Positions 1 through 4,321 of a DNA stretch of 6,117 nt are shown here, in pieces. Source of the stretch: an uncultured Christensenella sp. (GTDB lineage: Bacteria > Bacillota > Clostridia > Christensenellales > Borkfalkiaceae); assembly GCA_910586035.1 (NCBI GenBank), contig CAJUHT010000020.1, positions 1-6,117 on the forward strand. Reading direction: 5' to 3'. Every line of letters begins with the position of its first letter. The first letter of the stretch is position 1. The notes under the pieces are model-generated. The model did not search any database and had not been told where the DNA came from. It worked only from the letters and a program-made list of their open reading frames with translations. The translations under genes and the position numbers were made by a program.

Positions 1-103
1 CCATAGTGATAGCTGCGGTCAGAGTGGTCTTGCCGTGGTCAACGTGGCCGATTGTACCAATGTTAACGTGGGGCTTGCTGTTGTCATACTTAGCTTTTGC
101 CAT
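1..103 (-). CDS. tuf: Elongation factor Tu, N-terminal fragment (runs off left edge)
   Basis: EF-Tu is the cytoplasmic GTPase that delivers aminoacyl-tRNA to the ribosomal A site. Only the first 34 codons are present; the rest lies beyond the left edge. The visible peptide opens MAKAKYDNSKPHVNIGTIGH and contains the complete G1/P-loop GHVDHGKT at residues 19-26, followed by TLTAAIT, which is diagnostic of EF-Tu. The ATG at 101-103 is supported by AGGAG at 113-117, nine nucleotides upstream. The gene follows fusA in the same direction, as in the classical str operon, but a 562-nt gap with its own putative promoter (219-247) separates them. Strong, partly independent expression is therefore likely. 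Identification is very secure despite the short fragment. Confidence 0.97.
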   Translation of the reverse strand, partial: MAKAKYDNSKPHVNIGTIGHVDHGKTTLTAAITM

Positions 104-218
104 TTTTGTTTTCTCCTATAATTTTTTATAAAATGATAACTTCCGCCTTTTGGGGCGTCGCAGCTATCCATATCGTCTTTTTGGGGCTGCTTTTACGCGC
201 CTTTTACGCGTTGATTTT

Positions 219-247
219 ATTATATATTAAAACTTTTAAAAACACAA
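219..247 (-). promoter_or_regulatory. Putative sigma-A promoter for tuf
   Basis: On the minus strand a perfect -10 box TATAAT (219-224) lies 17 bp downstream of TTGTGT (242-247), which matches three of six bases of the -35 consensus. The surroundings are very AT-rich. Transcription would start near 212 and give a 5' leader of about 105-110 nt before the tuf ATG. This is a sequence match only; in such AT-rich DNA a chance match is possible. Confidence 0.55.
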
Positions 248-278
248 ATATTTTGACGGTGTTTTTAAAAATTTTGAC

Positions 279-317
279 CGACGCGCTTGCGGTTAAACCG
301 CACGCACGCCGTTTTTT
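279..317. terminator. Strong hairpin between fusA repeats and tuf promoter, terminator-like
   Basis: A 14-bp stem with one mismatch forms between 279-293 and 297-311. The inner half is TGCGGT/ACCGCA around a 3-nt loop. In the outer half (279-286 with 304-311) two positions pair only as G-U, and only in RNA made from the minus strand (284/306 and 281/309); in plus-strand RNA they are C-A mismatches. That favours a minus-strand RNA hairpin. However, the only T run directly next to the stem (TTTTTT, 312-317) lies on the plus-strand exit side, while on the minus side T bases begin about 7 nt away. It may be a bidirectional terminator or a leader structure. Confidence 0.45.
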
Positions 318-337
318 CGCCGTATTTCGGCAAAAAA
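312..337 (-). other. AT/GC hairpin upstream of tuf
   Basis: On the minus strand, TTTTTTGCCG pairs with CGGC plus AAAAAA across a 5-nt AAATA loop, with one bulged G: a 10-bp stem. It shares its A/T tract with the neighbouring hairpin at 279-311, so the two cannot both be fully formed. Function is unknown. Confidence 0.35.
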
Positions 338-360
338 TCTTATAAGACGCAAATCTTATA
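332..360 (-). terminator. Weak candidate intrinsic terminator after the fusA repeats
   Basis: On the minus strand TATAAGA (354-360) and TCTTATA (341-347) form a perfect 7-bp stem with a 6-nt loop. AGATTTTTT follows, ending at 332. The layout is that of a rho-independent terminator and the site suits ending rpsL-rpsG-fusA transcripts. The stem has only one G-C pair, so the call is weak. Confidence 0.3.
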
Positions 361-414
361 TAATTTTAATTTTTCTTTGCTCTTTCGCCGATTACCTTCT
401 CGGCAACGCTCTTC

Positions 415-493
415 GGCACTATAACGGTAAGCGCGCCAGCCGTTACGCTCTTTCAAGCCTGTTCTCTTCGCGCTTTCCATTATCCGAAGTGCC
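415..493 (-). other. Long imperfect hairpin, copy 1 (within 150-bp repeat)
   Basis: The ends GGCACT (415-420) and AGTGCC (488-493) are inverted repeats. The stem continues inward as ATAA/TTAT, a 425/479 pair that is G-U only in minus-strand RNA, GG/CC, and AAGCGCG/CGCGCTT (429-435 with 469-475). That is about 20 pairs with one 4-nt bulge (484-487) and one mismatch. Inside the apical part, minus-strand RNA can form GCUU-GAAA-GAGC, a stem closed by a GNRA tetraloop. It may be a structured RNA, a transcript-end hairpin or a REP/MITE-like palindrome; no T run follows, so it is not a classical terminator. Confidence 0.5.
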
Positions 494-564
494 TTTTATT
501 TCAAAACTGCTTTAATCAGTTTTTCTTTGCTCTTTCGCCGATTACCTTCTCGGCAACGCTCTTC

Positions 565-643
565 GGCACTATAACGGTAAGCGCGCCAGCCGTTACGCTC
601 TTTCAAGCCTGTTCTCTTCGCGCTTTCCATTATCCGAAGTGCC
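565..643 (-). other. Long imperfect hairpin, copy 2 (within 150-bp repeat)
   Basis: This is an exact duplicate of the hairpin 150 bp to the left, and it sits directly after the authentic fusA stop codon, starting 23 nt downstream. It is therefore the first structure that RNA polymerase would meet after fusA. Its distal arm ends in AGTGCC, the same six bases that begin the repeated fusA tail (AGTGCCGAAG), and this short homology may have seeded the duplication. Confidence 0.5.
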
Positions 644-665
644 TTTTATTTCAAAACTGCTTTAA

Positions 666-2771
666 TCAGTTTTTCTTTGCTCTTTCGCCGATTACCTTCT
701 CAGCAACGCTCTTCGGCACTTCGTTGTAATGGTCGAACTGCATAGTAAACTGACCGCGTCCCTGCGTTCTCGAACGGAGGTCGGTTGCGTAGCCGAACAT
801 TTCCGAAAGGGGAACTTCCGCGTCTACAACCTTTGCGCCCGCTCTGTCGTCGGTGGAAATAATCGTACCGCGGCGAGCGGTTACGTTGCCCATAATATCG
901 CCGAAATAATCGTCGGGAACAATAACTTCAACCTTCATAATGGGCTCTAACAGTACGGGCTTAGCCTTGGTCATACCGTCTTTAAACGCCATAGAGCCGG
1001 CAATCTGGAACGCCATTTCCGAGGAGTCGACCTCGTGGAAGCTTCCGTCGTATACCTGTACTTTAAAGTCAACCATTTCGTAGCCGGCAAGGAAGCCGTT
1101 CTTTGCCGCGCCCTGAATACCCTTGTCGATTGCGGGGATATATTCCTTGGGAATAGAACCGCCGACCGTCATATCCTCGAACGTGTAACCGGAACCGGGT
1201 TCGCCGGGAATAAGGTGAAGTTTGCAGTGTCCGTACTGACCTTTACCGCCCGACTGACGCTTGTACATACCTTCCGCGTCGCAAGCCTGACGGAACGTTT
1301 CGCGGTAAGCGACCTGAGGCGCGCCAACGTTTGCTTCGACTTTGAATTCCCTCAAAAGTCTGTCAACGATAATGTCGAGGTGAAGCTCGCCCATACCCGC
1401 GATAATCGTCTGACCCGTTTCCTGGTCTGTATACGTTTTGAAAGTGGGGTCTTCTTCGGCAAGCTTAATAAGCGCCAAAGTCATCTTTTCCTGTCCCGCT
1501 TTCGTCTTAGGCTCTATGGAGAGCTGGATAACGGGGTCGGAGAAAGTCATTTGCTCCAAAATAATGGGGTGCTTTTCGTCGCACAGCGTGTCGCCCGTAG
1601 TCGTATCTTTCAAACCAACGATTGCGCAGATATCGCCCGAATAAATTTCGGGAATTTCCATACGCGTGTTTGCGTGCATCTGAACAAGACGACCTACGCG
1701 CTCCTTTTTGCCCTTAGTGGAGTTATACACGTAGGAACCTGCGGAAAGCACGCCGGAGTAAGCTCTGAAATAAGCAAGCCTGCCAACAAAGGGGTCGGTT
1801 GCAATTTTAAACGCAAGACCAGCAAAAGGCTCGCTATCGGAAGTCTTTCTCTCTTCCTCTTCTCCGCTGTCGGGGTTTACGCCCTTTACGTGGTCTACGT
1901 CGATAGGGGAAGGAAGATAGTCGATTACGGCGTCCAACAGCATCTGAACGCCCTTGTTCTTATAGGAAGAGCCGCAAAGTACGGGCGTGCATTTCATTGC
2001 TATGGTAGCCTTGCGCAGACCCTTGCGGATTTCTTCGGGAGTAAGTTCCATAGTTTCGAGGAACTTCTCCATAAGCTCGTCGTCGCCCTCAGCCGCGGCT
2101 TCCATCAAAGCCATATGCGCTTCTTCGGCGGCGTCCTTCATATCTGCGGGAATTTCGTCCCTGTGATACTGCTTTCCGTCGTCGGAATCGTAAATTTCGG
2201 CGTTCATTTCAACAAGGTCGACTATTCCCTTAAATGTGTCTTCCTTGCCTATGGGCAATTCGATGGGCACGGGGTTGGCGTTAAGCCTGTCCTTCATCAT
2301 CTGTACAGCGCGCAAGAAGTTTGCGCCGTTGATGTCCATCTTGTTTACATATGCTATACGGGGAACTTTATACTTGTCAGCCTGACGCCAAACGGTTTCG
2401 GACTGAGGCTCAACGCCGCCCTTTGCGCAGAACGTTGCAACGGCGCCGTCGAGTACGCGCAGGGAACGCTCTACTTCAACGGTGAAGTCAACGTGCCCCG
2501 GGGTATCGATGATATTGACCCTGCACTCGTCCGCCTTGGTTTTGCCCGTTCTCGTCCAGTGGCAGGTGGTAGCCGCGGAAGTAATGGTTATACCGCGCTC
2601 CTGTTCCTGTACCATCCAGTCCATAGTAGCGGTACCGTCGTGCGTTTCGCCTATCTTGTGGTTAATACCTGTATAAAAGAGAATTCTCTCGGTAGTAGTC
2701 GTCTTGCCAGCGTCGATGTGCGCCATAATACCGATGTTTCTCGTATGCAATAAATCGTATTCTCTTGCCAT
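666..2771 (-). CDS. fusA: Elongation factor G (EF-G)
   Basis: EF-G is the cytoplasmic translational GTPase that drives mRNA-tRNA translocation and, with RRF, ribosome recycling. The 701-residue product has the normal full length. G-domain motifs are all present: AHIDAGKT (17-24), ERGIT (58-62), DTPGH (89-93, with the catalytic-type His93), NKMD (143-146) and a GSSYKNKG segment for G5. The domain IV signatures QSGGKGQYGH and GSFHEVDSSEMAF are present; His579 corresponds to the tip-loop histidine. The C-terminal domain V ends in GQFTMQFDHYNEVPKS, typical of canonical EF-G rather than the tetracycline-resistance paralogues. AGAGG lies 6 nt before the ATG, and rpsG ends only 12 nt upstream, so co-transcription and coupled translation are expected. 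The odd point is the 3' end: its last 17 codons are repeated twice downstream. Confidence 0.99.
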   Translation of the reverse strand: MAREYDLLHTRNIGIMAHIDAGKTTTTERILFYTGINHKIGETHDGTATMDWMVQEQERGITITSAATTCHWTRTGKTKADECRVNIIDTPGHVDFTVEVERSLRVLDGAVATFCAKGGVEPQSETVWRQADKYKVPRIAYVNKMDINGANFLRAVQMMKDRLNANPVPIELPIGKEDTFKGIVDLVEMNAEIYDSDDGKQYHRDEIPADMKDAAEEAHMALMEAAAEGDDELMEKFLETMELTPEEIRKGLRKATIAMKCTPVLCGSSYKNKGVQMLLDAVIDYLPSPIDVDHVKGVNPDSGEEEERKTSDSEPFAGLAFKIATDPFVGRLAYFRAYSGVLSAGSYVYNSTKGKKERVGRLVQMHANTRMEIPEIYSGDICAIVGLKDTTTGDTLCDEKHPIILEQMTFSDPVIQLSIEPKTKAGQEKMTLALIKLAEEDPTFKTYTDQETGQTIIAGMGELHLDIIVDRLLREFKVEANVGAPQVAYRETFRQACDAEGMYKRQSGGKGQYGHCKLHLIPGEPGSGYTFEDMTVGGSIPKEYIPAIDKGIQGAAKNGFLAGYEMVDFKVQVYDGSFHEVDSSEMAFQIAGSMAFKDGMTKAKPVLLEPIMKVEVIVPDDYFGDIMGNVTARRGTIISTDDRAGAKVVDAEVPLSEMFGYATDLRSRTQGRGQFTMQFDHYNEVPKSVAEKVIGERAKKN

Positions 2772-2783
2772 AATCTACCTCTG

Positions 2784-3254
2784 TTAGAAACGGAAGTGCG
2801 CGAACGCCTTGTTCGCTTCCGCCATTCTGTGGGTATCTTCTTTCTTTTTAACCGCGCCGCCCGCGTTGTTGAACGCGTCCATAAGCTCCGCCGCAAGTTT
2901 TGCGCTCATTTCTCTTTCCGAACGCTTGCGGGTAGCTATTACCAGCCAGCGGATAGCAAGGGTCTGACGCCTTTCGGGTCTTATTTCCATAGGAACCTGA
3001 TAGTTTGCGCCGCCTACTCTCCTTGCTTTAACTTCCAATACGGGCATAATGTTGTTCATTGCCTGATTGAAAACGTCCATAGGCTCCTGTCCGAGCTTTT
3101 CGCTCGCAATCTTAAACGCGTCGTATACTATATTCTGCGCGGTGCCGCGCTTGCCGTCGTACATAATCTGGTTGACGAGTTTGGTTACAACCTTGGAATT
3201 ATACACGGGGTCGGGTAACACATCTCTTTTGGGGATGCCGCCTCTTCTGGGCAT
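2784..3254 (-). CDS. rpsG: 30S ribosomal protein S7
   Basis: S7 is a primary 16S rRNA-binding protein that nucleates assembly of the 30S head and lies near the E site. The 156-residue product has the usual bacterial length. It starts MPRRGGIPKRDVLPDPVYNS, carries the family signature near VKARRVGGANYQVPMEIRPE, and ends in the usual basic region with HRMAEANKAFAHFRF. The ATG at 3252-3254 is set by a perfect AGGAGGT (3263-3269) eight nucleotides upstream. It is followed at 12 nt by fusA. In E. coli S7 represses its operon by binding the rpsL-rpsG intercistronic RNA; the long, hairpin-rich gap here is a natural place to look for a similar control, though no homology to the E. coli site was recognised. 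Confidence 0.99.
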   Translation of the reverse strand: MPRRGGIPKRDVLPDPVYNSKVVTKLVNQIMYDGKRGTAQNIVYDAFKIASEKLGQEPMDVFNQAMNNIMPVLEVKARRVGGANYQVPMEIRPERRQTLAIRWLVIATRKRSEREMSAKLAAELMDAFNNAGGAVKKKEDTHRMAEANKAFAHFRF

Positions 3255-3646
3255 AATATTTTACCTCCTGTTTTAATTTTAAGGGTCTACCTTAAATAAG
3301 CTATCGCTTGCCCCGATTAAAAATTTTCGGGGTAGCAAACCTTCTCCGCGGTTATTCCGCGAATACTGCCTACTTTGAACGGTACAAAGGGTAGATATAT
3401 TCCGACAAGTAGGACTGATTTTTGCCAGAAATCAGTTTTTATTTTTTATTTTGTAATAGCCGCAGAAATTTTAGCAAGACAGCTCTTGCGTTGAAAAATT
3501 TCAAGGCACACTTTGCCATAGCAAAGTTTAAAATAATTACGACGAAAAACCGCAAGGATGAATTCATTTCTTCCGTTAAACGGTTTTACGACCTTAGCAA
3601 TATCGCTGCAAAGATTTTGCGTTAGCAAAAGATTTGAGCGAAAGTC
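3255..3646 (-). other. Long structured rpsL-rpsG intercistronic region (392 nt, no credible gene)
   Basis: No ORF here has a ribosome binding site or a recognisable product. Instead there are many short perfect stems: TTAAGG/CCTTAA (3279-3295, just before the rpsG ribosome binding site), CCCCGA/TCGGGG (3311-3332, flanked by TTGC and GCAA), CGCGG/CCGCG (3347-3361), CCTACTT/AAGTAGG (3369-3413), ACTGATTT/AAATCAGT (3414-3436), GCAAGA/TCTTGC inside GAAATTT/AAATTTC (3465-3502), ACTTTGC/GCAAAGT (3510-3527) and TTTTGC/GCAAAA (3615-3630). Two pairings compete: CTAC at 3370-3373 can pair with GTAG at 3391-3394 or join the CCTACTT/AAGTAGG stem. No clear terminator facing rpsG follows rpsL, so read-through from rpsL is likely. 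Possible roles are S7-type autoregulation, mRNA processing or a separate RNA. Confidence 0.6.
3414..3452 (+). terminator. Terminator-like hairpin facing the plus strand
   Basis: ACTGATTT (3414-3421) and AAATCAGT (3429-3436) form a perfect 8-bp stem with a 7-nt loop. On the plus strand it is followed at once by a T-rich tract, TTTTATTTTTTATTTT. This is the layout of an intrinsic terminator acting against the direction of the operon. On the minus strand the flanking tract is A-rich and precedes the stem. No plus-strand gene or convincing plus-strand promoter was found upstream, so it may end an antisense or independent RNA, or be fortuitous. Confidence 0.4.
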
Positions 3647-4018
3647 TTATTTAGGGCGTTTTGCGCCGTAACGCGAACGCGCCTGCTTTCTCTTGGAAAC
3701 GCCTGCGGTGTCGAGGGCGCCGCGAACGATATGATAACGTACGCCGGGCAAGTCCTTTACACGACCGCCGCGGATAAGAACCGAAGAGTGCTCTTGAAGG
3801 TTATGACCTTCGCCGGGGATATAGACGGTACCTTCCTGCTTGTTGGTAAGTCTTACCCTTGCAATCTTACGGATAGCAGAGTTAGGCTTCTTGGGCGTTG
3901 TGGTCGTAACCGAAAGGCATACGCCGCGCTTCTGGGGGCAGTTGTCCAAAATGGGCGACTTGCTCTTGAAAACCTGCTTTTCTCTTCCGTGCTTAATCAG
4001 CTGATTTATTGTGGGCAT
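3647..4018 (-). CDS. rpsL: 30S ribosomal protein S12
   Basis: S12 sits at the 30S decoding centre and controls decoding accuracy; it is the target of streptomycin-resistance mutations. The 123-residue product matches the usual short form and lacks the roughly 14-residue insertion seen in Bacillus S12. Key segments are CPQKRGVC (27-34), TTTPKKPNSAIRK (39-51) and GGRVKDLPGVRYH (84-96). Lys43 and Lys88, the positions most often altered in streptomycin resistance, are both the wild-type lysine, and Asp89, the residue that RimO modifies in some bacteria, is present. AAGGAGGA (4026-4033) lies 7 nt before the ATG. It is the first gene of the visible operon, with a consensus promoter about 160 bp upstream, and a 392-nt structured gap separates it from rpsG. 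Confidence 0.99.
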   Translation of the reverse strand: MPTINQLIKHGREKQVFKSKSPILDNCPQKRGVCLSVTTTTPKKPNSAIRKIARVRLTNKQEGTVYIPGEGHNLQEHSSVLIRGGRVKDLPGVRYHIVRGALDTAGVSKRKQARSRYGAKRPK

Positions 4019-4169
4019 TATAAATTCCTCCTTGCTTTACTCGGTTTAAAAATTAAACCTGTGGAATATATCTCTAAAATTGCACTACCCTTAAATGCAA
4101 CAAGAAATTAACGTTTTTTAACGTGCAAAAATTTTACAACACATAAAGACCCACTTTTGACAGTGAGCG
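4019..4169 (-). promoter_or_regulatory. rpsL 5' leader with hairpins
   Basis: From the predicted start near 4169 the leader is about 150 nt, long for a simple untranslated region. It contains GGTTTAA/TTAAACC (4043-4059, 7 bp, loop of three), ten nucleotides before the ribosome binding site, and small stems ACGTT/AACGT and TTGCA/TGCAA. It also holds AGATATATTCC and AAGGGTA segments that are complementary to 17 consecutive bases in the rpsL-rpsG gap (3387-3403). No known riboswitch or ribosomal-protein leader was recognised. Confidence 0.4.
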
Positions 4170-4175
4170 TATGAC

Positions 4176-4204
4176 ATTTTATCAAAGCTTATTACTTTTG
4201 TCAA
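4176..4204 (-). promoter_or_regulatory. Sigma-A promoter of the rpsL-rpsG-fusA operon
   Basis: On the minus strand a perfect -35 TTGACA (4199-4204) and a -10 TAAAAT (4176-4181) are separated by exactly 17 bp; only one of twelve bases departs from consensus. Directly upstream is an A/T tract (about 4205-4226) that could act as an UP element, as expected for a strongly expressed ribosomal operon. The promoter sits between the terminator of the upstream gene and rpsL. Confidence 0.85.
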
Positions 4205-4223
4205 ACGTTTTGCGTAAAAAATT

Positions 4224-4237
4224 TTTATGCGCATAAA
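4224..4237. repeat. Perfect 14-bp palindrome TTTATGCGCATAAA
   Basis: The palindrome lies about 20 bp upstream of the rpsL -35 box and 3 bp from the terminator hairpin stem. It could be a binding site for a dimeric regulator, but a palindrome of this size in AT-rich DNA may also be chance. Confidence 0.3.
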
Positions 4238-4240
4238 TCA

Positions 4241-4275
4241 AGGCGGCGGAGCCGTTTTTACAAGCCCCGCCGCCT
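4241..4275 (-). terminator. GC-rich terminator hairpin after the esterase gene
   Basis: AGGCGGCGGAGC (4241-4252) pairs with GCCCCGCCGCCT (4264-4275). The 12-bp stem includes one position that is G-U in minus-strand RNA but a C-A mismatch in plus-strand RNA, which supports minus-strand use. The loop is 11 nt. The T tract after it on the minus strand is poor (TTGATTT). The hairpin starts about 46 nt after the esterase stop codon and insulates that gene from the rpsL promoter. Confidence 0.65.
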
Positions 4276-4321
4276 CTGTTTTGTCATTTACATTATATAT
4301 AAAATTTACGAGATATTGAAT

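Larger units (their letters stand above)
370..720 (-). repeat. 150-bp tandem repeat containing the 3' end of fusA (2.3 copies)
   Basis: The period is exactly 150 bp: 371-520 and 521-670 are identical base for base, and 671-720 is a third, partial copy with a single mismatch at 702. The partial copy is the true end of fusA (last 17 codons). The two full copies each carry that tail with its TGA stop, and then about 96 bp of non-coding sequence. The mismatch at 702 is synonymous in the fusA frame (GCT versus GCC, Ala). Identity stops at 720/721, inside fusA, and at 369/370. The complete identity of the two full units points to recent duplication, gene conversion or an assembly artefact. In frame with fusA the spacer contains several stops, so the copies do not lengthen EF-G. 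Confidence 0.95.

Noticed and set aside
97..345. Plus-strand ORF of 82 codons opposite the tuf leader
   Set aside because: It overlaps the tuf promoter, hairpins and start codon on the other strand, lacks a ribosome binding site, and its Phe/Leu-rich sequence reflects AT-rich DNA.
1035..2753. Long plus-strand ORF of 572 codons
   Set aside because: It lies entirely antisense to fusA, has no family resemblance, and its openness follows from the codon composition of the EF-G gene.
2651..2896. 81-codon minus-strand ORF overlapping the rpsG-fusA junction
   Set aside because: It is a shifted-frame shadow of rpsG and fusA; both real genes have strong ribosome binding sites and family signatures.
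3336..3375. T-box-like string around GGAATAACCGCGG on the minus strand
   Set aside because: It only loosely resembles the T-box consensus, lacks the specifier stem and other conserved parts, and the downstream gene is a ribosomal protein.
3422..3625. 67-codon plus-strand ORF in the same gap
   Set aside because: It has a TTG start within the loop of a terminator-like hairpin and no Shine-Dalgarno sequence; its sequence is low-complexity and AT-rich.
3446..3628. 60-codon minus-strand ORF between rpsL and rpsG
   Set aside because: It starts at a TTG inside a hairpin, has no ribosome binding site and no recognisable motif, and is made up of palindromic intergenic sequence.
4157..4185. Plus-strand TTGACA with TATCAA, a possible divergent promoter
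   Set aside because: No plus-strand gene follows, the -10 match is partial, and the box lies inside the transcribed rpsL leader on the other strand.
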